Assembly: GCA_040396955.1 (NCBI GenBank)
Contig: JBBAWX010000003.1
Coordinates: forward strand, 124,001-188,000
Origin: UBA965 sp040396955
GTDB taxonomy: Bacteria > Chloroflexota > Chloroflexia > Chloroflexales > Roseiflexaceae
Length of the DNA stretch: 64,000 nt
Direction: 5' to 3'
Of this stretch, positions 1 to 7,363 are shown piece after piece; the stretch's first letter is position 1, and every line of letters begins with the position of its first letter. The position numbers and the translations under genes were made by a program. The notes beneath the pieces were generated by a model, which was not told where the DNA came from, searched no databases, and saw only the letters and a program-made list of their open reading frames with translations.

Positions 1-1
1 C

Positions 2-505
2 GGGCAGCGGTACCAGCACGAGACGGGGCGCATATTGATGCAAGACATCATTGCCGCTGAGCTCCAAGATGGGCGACGTATGCTGTATGAAGACGAGCAC
101 ACGGTGGCGTTTGTGCCGTACTTTGCACGCTATGCCTATGAGGTGTACGTGGTGCCCAAACGTCCGGTGGCGCATTTTTATGCGCTCGGTGATGCCGAAA
201 CACTGTCGTTGTCACGGGCATTGCAAGCGGTGACGGTGCGTTTTGACAACCTGTGGCGCATGCCTTTCCCCTATGTGATGGCGCTCCACCAAGGCCCCAC
301 AGATGGCAGTGAAATGCCCTTTTATCAGGCCTACATTGCGCTTCATCCGCCCTTGCGCCAACCGCAGTTGCTCAAATACCTGGCTGGGCCTGAAATCGGC
401 GGCGGCAACTTCCTCAGCGATACGGCACCGGAGCAGACGGCAGCGACCCTGCAAGCCGTTTCGGCGACCCAGCATTACCGGCAGGCCACAGGAGGTGCGA
501 TATGA
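2..505 (+). CDS. galT: Galactose-1-phosphate uridylyltransferase, C-terminal part (5' end outside window)
   Basis: The reading frame is open to the window edge; residues before the first internal start (GQRYQHETGR) continue the family sequence, so this is a 3' fragment of about 167 codons. It matches the C-terminal HIT-like domain of GalT: the 'HQGPTDG' turn, then 'AYIALHPPLRQPQ', the counterpart of the metal/substrate-binding 'HFYPPLLR' region of E. coli GalT, and a closing helix rich in E, A and L. The His-Pro-His active site lies upstream and is not visible. GalT exchanges UMP between UDP-glucose and galactose-1-phosphate in the Leloir pathway. The stop overlaps the next start (ATGA), which implies translational coupling with the phosphatase and sugar kinase that follow. 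Confidence 0.85.
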   Translation, partial: GQRYQHETGRILMQDIIAAELQDGRRMLYEDEHTVAFVPYFARYAYEVYVVPKRPVAHFYALGDAETLSLSRALQAVTVRFDNLWRMPFPYVMALHQGPTDGSEMPFYQAYIALHPPLRQPQLLKYLAGPEIGGGNFLSDTAPEQTAATLQAVSATQHYRQATGGAI

Positions 506-1530
506 CGCAAGATTTGGCATGGCTGTGCGATGAAATCCGCCGTATTCACGCAGATATTCGACATCACGTGGTGACGGCATGTGAGGCTTCGGCCCTCGAA
601 CAGATGGCAATGGTCCATGGCGAAGAGGGTGGCGATACCATATTTGCCATAGACCGGATTTCGGAACAGACGCTGATTACGCAGTTTGAGCAACTTGCGC
701 AGCGGTGTACCTTTCGTCTTGTGGCCGAAGGTCTTGGGCAGACGGGGGTGCGCGATTTTCCTGCGGGTGTGACTGAATCAGCTCTCGAATGGCTTATCAT
801 TGTCGACCCGATTGACGGCACGCGTGGGCTGATGTATCAAAAACGGTCAGCGTGGATTCTTACTGGTGTGGCGCCATTTCGTGGGCATGCCACGCATCTC
901 GGTGATATTACAATGGCGGTGATGACCGAGATTCCACTGGTCAAGCAGCATTTGTGTGATGTGCTCTGGGCTGTACGTGGCCAAGGGGTCGTCGCAGAGC
1001 GGTACGATCGTTTGCGACAAACCGTGCAACCACTAGTGGTGCGACCGTCACAGGCGACGACGATTTTACAAGGGTTCGGCAACGTGGCGCGCTTTTTCCC
1101 GGGTGATCGTGCTCGATTAGCTGCGGTCGACGACATGGTCGTGCAGACGTTGTTGGGGTATGCCCCAGCCGGCAAGGCCTTGTCGTTCGAAGACCAGTAT
1201 ATTTCGACGGGTGGGCAGTTGTATGAGCTGTTGATGGGGCATGATCGTTGGTTGGCCGACGTGCGGCCATTGTTGTTGCCCACGGTTGAGCGCCATGGCG
1301 GAACCGCCATGCTCTGTTGTCATCCCTACGACATGTGCACTGAACTCATTGCTCGCGAAGCTGGCATTGTGGTGTGCAAGGCCAACGGGCAAGCGCTCGA
1401 TGCGCCACTCGATGTGCACAGTCCGGTGTCATGGGTCGCCGTCGCCAACCAGGCACTCGCCCAACAGCTCATCCCAGCGTTGCAACAGGCCCTCATACAG
1501 TACAACATGCAATTGGAGGAGGTGCAGTGA
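502..1530 (+). CDS. Inositol monophosphatase-family sugar phosphatase
   Basis: A 342-residue protein of the Mg2+-dependent, Li+-sensitive phosphatase superfamily (inositol monophosphatase, FBPase, CysQ). The metal-binding signature is clear: E76 in 'VAEG' and 'DPIDGTRG' at residues 102-109. The C-terminal 'WDxAA' motif of classical IMPases is not obvious. It is longer than a standard IMPase (about 265 residues), so the substrate cannot be assigned. It sits between galT and a GHMP sugar kinase, with ATGA overlaps on both sides, so a sugar phosphate or nucleotide-sugar intermediate is a reasonable inferred substrate. 'GGAGG' at 491-495 provides a ribosome binding site inside galT. Confidence 0.8.
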   Translation: MTQDLAWLCDEIRRIHADIRHHVVTACEASALEQMAMVHGEEGGDTIFAIDRISEQTLITQFEQLAQRCTFRLVAEGLGQTGVRDFPAGVTESALEWLIIVDPIDGTRGLMYQKRSAWILTGVAPFRGHATHLGDITMAVMTEIPLVKQHLCDVLWAVRGQGVVAERYDRLRQTVQPLVVRPSQATTILQGFGNVARFFPGDRARLAAVDDMVVQTLLGYAPAGKALSFEDQYISTGGQLYELLMGHDRWLADVRPLLLPTVERHGGTAMLCCHPYDMCTELIAREAGIVVCKANGQALDAPLDVHSPVSWVAVANQALAQQLIPALQQALIQYNMQLEEVQ

Positions 1531-2939
1531 TGTGGCAGAGCTCGCCAGCGTTACCCGCACACATGGCCACACGTCTCCACGCCCTGTTGCACCACTGCAC
1601 CCACGAACAGCCGGTGTGGGTGGCCCGGGCGCCAGGTCGACTCGATGTGATGGGCGGTATTGCCGATTATTCGGGGTCGTTGGTCCTGCAACTTCCCCTT
1701 GACGTGGCTGCGATTGTGGCAGTCCAGCCGCGCACCGATACACAGGTGGTGGTGACCAGCTTGGCCGATGCGAGCCTGCTCGGGCAAGCCACCGTCACGT
1801 GCGATTTGGCCACGCTGTTGGCATGCCAGGGTGATTGGGAGCAGCTCCGCACCGCGTTGGCAGCAACCGCCACGCCACACTGGGCCAGCTACATCATCGG
1901 TGTATTGCCGGTGGTATGGCATCATGCCGGATGCACCCCGGCGAGTGGTGTCACCATTGTGGTCGACTCTACGGTGCCTTTGGGCAAAGGGGTGAGTTCG
2001 TCAGCCGCCATTGAGGTGGCTACCATGCGTGCATATGCGGCTGCCTTGGCACTGCCGCTTGCTGGGCGGGAGTTGGCGTTTTGGAGTCAATATGTCGAAA
2101 ACATGGTCGTAGGCGCTCCCTGTGGCATCATGGACCAGATGACGTCGGCCTGTGGGGTCGCCAATCGGTTGATGGCCCTGCGGTGTCAACCGGCCGAGTT
2201 GTTGGGGCACGTAACGATCCCCGCTGATGTTGCGGTGTGGGGCATCGATTCAGGTCTCCGGCATGCGGTTTCGGGGGCCGATTATGGCTCAGTGCGTGTC
2301 GGTGCCTTCATGGGGTACCGCATCATCGCCGAACAGGCCGGATTGCCCATCACCTACGTCAATGGGCGTGCCCACATCGATGATCAGCGGTGGCACGGGT
2401 ATTTGGCCAACGTGACCCCTTCGGAGTTTGCCCAAGAGTTTGCCAGCATCATCCCGCACCAGTTGACCGGCCAGGACTTCATCGAGCGTTACCACGCGAC
2501 CAGTGATGCAATTACCCGGGTCGACCCAGTGCGCACCTATGCGGTGTGGCAACCAACGGTGCATCCCATCATGGAGCATCAACGGGTGCGCCTGTTTGCG
2601 CAACTCATCGACCAGCCACAAATCAGTGATGAGACGGCCTCCCTGCTCGGTGAGCTCATGTATCAGTCTCATGCAAGTTACTCGGCGTGTGGACTCGGGT
2701 CGGTTGCCACGGATGCCATTGTCCGGGCTGTACGGCAGCATGGGCCGAATCATGGATTGTATGGTGCCAAAATTACTGGTGGCGGTAGTGGTGGCACCGT
2801 GGCCGTCCTCGGGCGACCAGAGGCTGCGGAGTTGGTTGCCCGGATTGCCACCGAGTATGGCTCCGGATTGCTCTTTAGTGGTTCATCCGACGGGGCGGCT
2901 GCAAGTCCTGTTTGGCAGATGCGCAAGTCGCTTGGATGA
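1530..2939 (+). CDS. GHMP sugar kinase, L-arabinokinase/galactokinase-like
   Basis: A 469-residue cytoplasmic GHMP kinase expected to phosphorylate the C1 hydroxyl of a sugar with ATP. Visible motifs are the sugar-binding N-terminal 'APGRLDVMGGIADYSGS', the ATP loop 'PLGKGVSSSAAIE', the catalytic-region 'GIMDQMTSACG' and the C-terminal 'ITGGGSGGT' loop. The first motif differs from classical galactokinase ('GRxNxIGEHxDY') and, with 'WGIDSGLRHAVSGADYGSVR', resembles the kinase domain of plant L-arabinokinase as I recall it. ATG 1530 was chosen because it overlaps the upstream TGA and has GGAGGA at 1515-1520; the frame is open further upstream but antisense-like. With galT it could feed a UDP-sugar salvage route. 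Whether galactose or arabinose is the substrate is unresolved. Confidence 0.8.
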   Translation: MWQSSPALPAHMATRLHALLHHCTHEQPVWVARAPGRLDVMGGIADYSGSLVLQLPLDVAAIVAVQPRTDTQVVVTSLADASLLGQATVTCDLATLLACQGDWEQLRTALAATATPHWASYIIGVLPVVWHHAGCTPASGVTIVVDSTVPLGKGVSSSAAIEVATMRAYAAALALPLAGRELAFWSQYVENMVVGAPCGIMDQMTSACGVANRLMALRCQPAELLGHVTIPADVAVWGIDSGLRHAVSGADYGSVRVGAFMGYRIIAEQAGLPITYVNGRAHIDDQRWHGYLANVTPSEFAQEFASIIPHQLTGQDFIERYHATSDAITRVDPVRTYAVWQPTVHPIMEHQRVRLFAQLIDQPQISDETASLLGELMYQSHASYSACGLGSVATDAIVRAVRQHGPNHGLYGAKITGGGSGGTVAVLGRPEAAELVARIATEYGSGLLFSGSSDGAAASPVWQMRKSLG

Positions 2940-2984
2940 TGTGGGAATGTAATATTGTGATGAGAGAGAAAAGGTAGGCACTAC

Positions 2985-3923
2985 ATGTGGCAAGGATTCC
3001 GGCAGCGACCTTGGCGGAGTGTGGGAGTGAGTCTCATCGTCATCGTGCTCGTTGCGGCGGTCTGGTGGCGTGAGGAGCTCGTCTACAATGTGCGGCTCAT
3101 TAATGCGGCGCGTATGGGCGCAGAGTACTATGATACGTACCCCCATATCACCAAAAACATTGCCTATGGTGCAGAACCACATCAGCTCCTTGACGTCTAT
3201 ACCCCAGATACCCCAGGTGATTACCCGGTCGTCATTTATATCCATGGGGGTGGTTGGAACAGTGGCAACAAGGAGCTCTATGCACTTGTGGCACAAAAAT
3301 TAGTGCCACATGGCATGGTCGTAGTGGTGCCCAAATATGCGCTGTACCCCGACGCCACGTATCCACAGATGGTGGCCGATGTCGCATCAGTGGTGGCGTG
3401 GAGCAACCAACACATCGCAGAATATGGTGGTAATCCGCAGCGAATTGTGCTCGGTGGACAGTCGGCCGGGGCCCAGTTGAGTGCCATGGCGTTGTTGGAC
3501 GACCAACAGTTGCGTACTGCCGGTGTCGATGCAGCGGTAGTGTGTGGGTATTATGGCATCAGTGGTGTCTACGATATCGCCGCGCAGTACGCCTATGAGC
3601 AGTCGTTTGGGCGTACTGCCCCTGTGATGACGGCGGTGATGGGTGGTCCGACCGCATTTGCGGCGACTTCCCCCGTCAGTGCAATTCGCCCGGGCCTGCC
3701 ACCCATGTTGTTGGTGCATGGTGATGCCGACGAAACGGTGCCGATGCAGATGACGCTCGATTTTGCCACTGCACTTCGCCAGGCAGGGGTCGAGGTGACT
3801 CCAATCATCTATCCGGAGCGGGGGCACTCCGAGTTGTTGTTTTATACCATTATGCAAGACCCAGGTCAGATGATTCTTGACATGGCGGAGTTTGTGGCAC
3901 GATCCTGTGTTGCTCCCGCATAA
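2985..3923 (+). CDS. Membrane-anchored or exported alpha/beta hydrolase (BD-FAE/HSL-type esterase)
   Basis: A 312-residue alpha/beta hydrolase. An uncleaved N-terminal hydrophobic segment (about residues 13-28) suggests a membrane-anchored, outward-facing enzyme. The oxyanion-hole motif HGGGW (87-91), nucleophile elbow GQSAG (Ser160), acid in 'HGDADETVP' (Asp247 or Asp249) and His281 in 'ERGHSE' form a complete catalytic set. The HGGG motif places it in the hormone-sensitive-lipase/carboxylesterase-like group that hydrolyses short acyl or aryl esters; the substrate is unknown. An AGG Shine-Dalgarno lies 6 nt before ATG 2985. It is 45 nt from the sugar kinase and probably shares its transcript. 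Confidence 0.8.
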   Translation: MWQGFRQRPWRSVGVSLIVIVLVAAVWWREELVYNVRLINAARMGAEYYDTYPHITKNIAYGAEPHQLLDVYTPDTPGDYPVVIYIHGGGWNSGNKELYALVAQKLVPHGMVVVVPKYALYPDATYPQMVADVASVVAWSNQHIAEYGGNPQRIVLGGQSAGAQLSAMALLDDQQLRTAGVDAAVVCGYYGISGVYDIAAQYAYEQSFGRTAPVMTAVMGGPTAFAATSPVSAIRPGLPPMLLVHGDADETVPMQMTLDFATALRQAGVEVTPIIYPERGHSELLFYTIMQDPGQMILDMAEFVARSCVAPA

Positions 3924-3943
3924 GTGCTTGGTAGTGGCGAATG

Positions 3944-4372
3944 CTAGCGTACTCCCTGATCGAGTTGACCGAGTTGACCGAGGTCGGTGGCGCGCATCAA
4001 TGAACCCCAGGTCGTCACATGTACCGAGACACGACGCCAGCGCCGGCTTGCCAGCGCTGGCGTCATGGCCACGATCTCGCTACAGTGTACAACGGCGTAA
4101 TGGTGATGGGCACGCGGGTGATTGGCTTGTGTGGGGAGATATTGTTGCCGGCTCATCAGGGTGATGTGCGAAATCATCCCCCAATAGGCGATACGATGGG
4201 GCGTTGGGTGCCACCCCGGCAGATACCAAGCAATCAGGCTACATCCGGTCATGCGCGACAGTTGATGTGCGGGGAGATGATAGGTGTGGGCCTCAAGGAG
4301 GCGCTGTGCGTCGCTGGGGCGTTTGAGGATGGCGACGACGGTGGCTGTCTCGTCGGGAATGAACTCAAACAT
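3944..4372 (-). CDS. Uncharacterised 142-residue protein coupled to the UvdE-like gene
   Basis: I do not recognise the family. The start overlaps the upstream UvdE-like gene by 8 nt and has GGAG 8 nt before ATG 4372, which supports real translation. The central part has a conserved-looking block: 'YWGMISHI', then 'YLPTQANHPRAHHHYAVV', then 'SRRWRR' and 'TTW'. Its pattern of short beta strands and Arg/His-rich loops could be a small PUA/EVE-like nucleic-acid domain, but that is a guess. A 9-bp tandem duplication (3962-3979) gives the C-terminal 'GQLGQL'. A perfect 11-bp inverted repeat lies inside the coding region at 4033-4064. The last 20 or so residues may not be conserved. Confidence 0.5.
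   Translation of the reverse strand: MFEFIPDETATVVAILKRPSDAQRLLEAHTYHLPAHQLSRMTGCSLIAWYLPGWHPTPHRIAYWGMISHITLMSRQQYLPTQANHPRAHHHYAVVHCSEIVAMTPALASRRWRRVSVHVTTWGSLMRATDLGQLGQLDQGVR
4033..4064. repeat. Perfect inverted repeat (11-bp arms)
   Basis: GACGCCAGCGC at 4033-4043 faces GCGCTGGCGTC at 4054-4064 across a 10-nt loop. It lies within the uncharacterised gene at 3944-4372, 110 bp past the end of the convergent esterase gene. It could attenuate transcription from either side, but no T-run follows on either strand. Confidence 0.5.
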
Positions 4373-5159
4373 GGGCGGTACTCCTCATTGATACTTGGTC
4401 GAGATGGGGCACGAGGTCGGGCGCCTGCTGTTGAATGCGCTGGATGAGTTGCTGACAGGCCGCAAAACTCTGCCCGGCTTCGACTTCGACGTCGAAACAA
4501 CTCCCCATCTGGGTAACGAGTTGCCGCAAGAAGGTAATCACCTGCGCGTCATCGAGCCGATCTGCATGAGTACCACTCCCATGAACAAGATGGTGGGTGG
4601 CCTGACTGCTGACATGGATGAGTGGCGGGCGCCCACGCCAGCTCGCACGGCAACTTGCAGCGGCCTGGGCGGCGTCGTATGGCCATGGGTACTGCTGTTG
4701 ATAGTGAAGCAAATCAAAAACCACTCCGAGTTGATGGCAACATGCGTACTCTACGAGCTCCGGTAACGACTGGTGGGTGTGTTCGAGGGCGATGCAAGCC
4801 CGGATGGCGGCCGGAAGTGTCGCAAGGAGTGTCGTGCTCGTCACGTCAAAGCTCGGCAAATGACAGACAATGACCCCTGCGACGGGATCGAGGAGTTCGA
4901 GGATGGCCTGCCAGGTACCGAATGATGGTTGTAATTGAGCCAGTGATGCGATGGGGGCATGCACAACACAACGGAGATTTCGGGCGCGGATGAGTGGTGT
5001 AATCGCACCGAGTGTGGGGATGATGCTCGGGTGCAACGCAGTGGCCGGGAGACGCACGACTCCGTGCCCATGTACCAGCGCTTGTACACAACACGTCTGC
5101 ACGGTTAGCGCAGGAGTGGTACGGTTGGTATGGGGGATGCTACTACTCCCAATCCGCAT
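4365..5159 (-). CDS. UV-damage endonuclease (UvdE/UvsE)-like TIM-barrel protein
   Basis: A 264-residue TIM-barrel protein. The family pattern is visible: N-terminal 'MRIGSS', 'HAPI', a metal-ligand strand 'ALEHTHQSLPELVEYA', 'GVVFDLLHYQ', 'IHVSSQ', 'HADRLDD' and 'DVEVEAG'. These match the order of metal-binding Glu/His/Asp residues in UvdE, which nicks DNA 5' of UV photoproducts. The Lys usual in the 'EAK' motif is replaced by Gly here ('VEAG'), so activity could differ; a xylose-isomerase-like role is the alternative. I prefer ATG 5159 (GAGG 7 nt upstream) to the longer frame from 5189, because a good promoter has its -10 box at 5192-5197. DNA repair would suit a light-exposed phototroph. 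Confidence 0.65.
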   Translation of the reverse strand: MRIGSSSIPHTNRTTPALTVQTCCVQALVHGHGVVRLPATALHPSIIPTLGAITPLIRARNLRCVVHAPIASLAQLQPSFGTWQAILELLDPVAGVIVCHLPSFDVTSTTLLATLPAAIRACIALEHTHQSLPELVEYACCHQLGVVFDLLHYQQQYPWPYDAAQAAASCRASWRGRPPLIHVSSQATHHLVHGSGTHADRLDDAQVITFLRQLVTQMGSCFDVEVEAGQSFAACQQLIQRIQQQAPDLVPHLDQVSMRSTAHV

Positions 5160-5191
5160 GCGAGCACCTCGTATGGCATGTGTTGCCATCG

Positions 5192-5220
5192 ATTATAGCA
5201 GATTGCAATGAAAAAGTAAA
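5192..5220 (-). promoter_or_regulatory. Sigma70-type promoter of the UvdE-like gene
   Basis: On the minus strand TTTACT (5215-5220) and TATAAT (5192-5197) are separated by 17 bp, and the -10 is extended (TGC before TATAAT). Predicted initiation near 5186 gives a leader of about 27 nt to ATG 5159. Confidence 0.7.
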
Positions 5221-5237
5221 ACAAATGTTCTAATATG

Positions 5238-6044
5238 CTAATCCCAGAGTTGTTGTTGGTGGCTTCGTTGCGGGGGACCCCACGCCACCGTGCCGTGGCG
5301 TGGGAGTGCAACAATGGAGCGTGCAGAATCTCCGCAGGAGCGCATATTTAGCACGGTGTGGACACTACGCACGGCCAGGTGGGGCGTGTTGGCCTCATGA
5401 GAGAGGTGTGCCAGCCAGATATCACGTGGTGCACGGTCGCGTAGCACGCACGCCAAAAATTCACCGGCTTGGATATTGTCGAGGTGGCCAATCGGGCTGG
5501 CAATGCGGAGTTTGAGGGCCTGATCGTAACGACTCGCAGAGAGGCGTTCGCGTTCGTGATTTGCCTCAATGACCACCAGTTGGCTGTGAGCACAGGCAGC
5601 CACGAGCGAATCGTCCCAACTCCCGAGGTCGGTGGCCACGGTAATTGCAACGTCGGCATGGCGGATGCTGACCGCAATCGGCTCAGCAGCGTCGTGTTTG
5701 ACGCGCACTGCCGAAATCTGCAGGCCGGCGAATTCGAGGCATTGTTGGTGGGCAACGACAACCGTCGTCAGTGCGGCGGGTATGTTCAGGGCCGCAAATG
5801 TGCCCGCACTGCCAATGAGCGGCAGGTGGTGTTTTTTTGCGAGTGGCAACACGCTCGTCGTATGATCGCCATGTTCGTGGGTGACCACAATGCCGCGGAG
5901 CATGGTAGGCGTAATCCCAACTTGGGCAAGCTGATGGAGGAGCGTGCGTTGGGGGATGCCGGCATCGATGAGAATGCATCCTTGGCTCGTCTGCACGACC
6001 ATGGCGTTGCCACTGCTCCCCGAGGCCAATGCGTAGACCTGCAT
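5238..6044 (-). CDS. WalJ/YycJ-like metallo-beta-lactamase-fold hydrolase
   Basis: A 268-residue MBL-fold hydrolase. The N-terminal 'ALASGSSGNAMVV', strand 'ILIDAGI' and zinc signature HEHGDH (residues 56-61) match the YycJ/WalJ subfamily, whose members act as exonuclease-like or phosphoesterase enzymes linked to cell-wall or DNA maintenance in Firmicutes. A later Asp in 'VATDLGSW' and a His near the C-terminus ('LAHLSHEANTPHLA') complete the likely zinc ligands. GAGG lies 9 nt before ATG 6044. It starts 6 nt after the upstream trans-sulfuration gene stops, so the two form an operon. A 10-bp hairpin (5279-5304) lies in the last codons. The role in this phylum is unknown. Confidence 0.75.
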   Translation of the reverse strand: MQVYALASGSSGNAMVVQTSQGCILIDAGIPQRTLLHQLAQVGITPTMLRGIVVTHEHGDHTTSVLPLAKKHHLPLIGSAGTFAALNIPAALTTVVVAHQQCLEFAGLQISAVRVKHDAAEPIAVSIRHADVAITVATDLGSWDDSLVAACAHSQLVVIEANHERERLSASRYDQALKLRIASPIGHLDNIQAGEFLACVLRDRAPRDIWLAHLSHEANTPHLAVRSVHTVLNMRSCGDSARSIVALPRHGTVAWGPPQRSHQQQLWD

Positions 6045-6050
6045 GATTGA

Positions 6051-7259
6051 TTACCTCAGGGTCTGTTGGAGCGCTTGATCGAGATCGGCACGCAGGTCGT
6101 CTTGGGCTTCGATGCCCACCGACATGCGGATGAGCCCATCACTGATTCCTCGTTGTGCGCGCTCTTGGGGCGAGAGCCCCCGATGAGAGGCAAGAGCCGG
6201 AATCGAGATAAGTGTGTAGATGTCGCCAAGCGTACTTGCCATCAGCACGAGCTCAAGGGCATTGACGAATGTCTCGAGACGGGCAGGGTGGTGGAGCTCA
6301 AAGCTGAGCATGGCCCCAAAAGCTGGCAGTGTTCGTGTTGCCAAGGAATAATCGGGATGACTAGGTAGCCCAGGATAAATGACCCGTGCGACTGCCGGGT
6401 GTTGCTCGAGCCAGGTAGCTATGGCGAGGCTGTTGGTACACTGGCGCTCAACGCGCAGGGGCATGGTTTTCATGCCACGCAGAATCTGTAGGGCTTCAAA
6501 TGGGCCAAGCACCATGCCGAGTGTCGCATTGATATGCCGGAGCGCCGACATACTGGCTTGTTCGCGTACGGCTACGACTCCACCGGTCGCATCACCATGC
6601 CCACTAAAGTACTTGGTGGCACTATGTGCGACAAAATCGGCGCCGAGGAGCAATGGGCGTTGTATGACGGGCGTGGCAATGGTATTGTCGATGACGAGCT
6701 TGGCACCGTACTGGTGACTCAGCTCGGCAATCGCCGCCACATCAATGACGCGGAAGATCGGGTTGGAGAGTTGTTCGGCGTAGACAATGCCTGGGCGATA
6801 CTGTGCCAGCCATTGTGCGACTTCGGTAAGGTTGGTCATATCGCAGGTCACGATGGTGATGCCGTACGGAGCAAAAAAGTCGCGGAGTAGAATGGTTGAG
6901 GCACCGTACATATCGCGTGGCGCCAAAATATGTGTGGTTGGCGCGGGTAATGTCATATTGGCGGCGAGGAGGGCCGCGTAAATTGCTGCCATCCCTGATG
7001 CCGTGGTGAGCGCGCCATAGGCAGATTCAGCGGCACAGGTGGCAACTTCGAGGGCCACATTGGTCGGGTTACCGTTGCGGCCATAGGCATACCCAACGCC
7101 GCCAAGCGCTGCGTTAAATTCAGCGAGGGTATCATGAAAATACGTCGTTGAGGTGTAGAGTGGCGTGGTTGTGGCATGCCCGGGCTCTGCAATGAGTCGT
7201 TCGCCGGCATGCACCATTTGGGTGACATAATTCCAGTGTGTTTGAAAACGCGGCGGCAT
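6051..7259 (-). CDS. Trans-sulfuration PLP enzyme (cystathionine gamma-synthase/lyase, O-acetylhomoserine or methionine gamma-lyase family)
   Basis: A 402-residue Cys/Met-metabolism PLP enzyme. Visible are the substrate/PLP motif 'YGRNGNPT', the glycine-rich 'ASGMAAIYAALLA', 'EQLSNP', 'VIDNT' and the Schiff-base lysine K216 in 'SATKYFSGHGD'. The family interconverts homocysteine, cystathionine, cysteine and related sulfur amino acids; sequence alone does not fix which. ATG 7259 was chosen because GGGGAG lies 6 nt upstream and a divergent promoter starts just before it; the longer frame to 7313 would run through that promoter. It is followed closely by the WalJ-like gene. Confidence 0.8.
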   Translation of the reverse strand: MPPRFQTHWNYVTQMVHAGERLIAEPGHATTTPLYTSTTYFHDTLAEFNAALGGVGYAYGRNGNPTNVALEVATCAAESAYGALTTASGMAAIYAALLAANMTLPAPTTHILAPRDMYGASTILLRDFFAPYGITIVTCDMTNLTEVAQWLAQYRPGIVYAEQLSNPIFRVIDVAAIAELSHQYGAKLVIDNTIATPVIQRPLLLGADFVAHSATKYFSGHGDATGGVVAVREQASMSALRHINATLGMVLGPFEALQILRGMKTMPLRVERQCTNSLAIATWLEQHPAVARVIYPGLPSHPDYSLATRTLPAFGAMLSFELHHPARLETFVNALELVLMASTLGDIYTLISIPALASHRGLSPQERAQRGISDGLIRMSVGIEAQDDLRADLDQALQQTLR

Positions 7260-7286
7260 AGTGTGCTCCCCTACGGCTGACGCCAA

Positions 7287-7315
7287 AGTATACCATACCT
7301 TGGTTGCCTGCAAAA
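7287..7315 (-). promoter_or_regulatory. Promoter of the trans-sulfuration gene, overlapping a divergent promoter
   Basis: Minus-strand TTTTGC (7310-7315), 17-bp spacer and TATACT (7287-7292). The leader to ATG 7259 is about 20 nt. The elements interleave with the plus-strand promoter at 7300-7329. Confidence 0.55.
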
Positions 7316-7329
7316 ATCACCGCTATAAT
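7300..7329 (+). promoter_or_regulatory. Promoter of the solute-binding lipoprotein gene
   Basis: TTGGTT (7300-7305), an 18-bp spacer and TATAAT (7324-7329). It faces away from the minus-strand promoter at 7287-7315, and the two -35 regions overlap, so polymerases could compete. Confidence 0.6.
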
Positions 7330-7363
7330 ACAATGCAGTGAGAGTGTAACGGGGAAGAGGCAA

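Noticed and set aside
5279..5304. 10-bp perfect hairpin considered as a terminator
   Set aside because: It lies within the coding end of the WalJ-like gene, about 40 nt before the stop, and has no T-run.
5469..6050. 193-residue open frame opposite the WalJ-like gene
   Set aside because: The minus strand encodes a complete HxHxDH hydrolase; the plus frame has no family signature.
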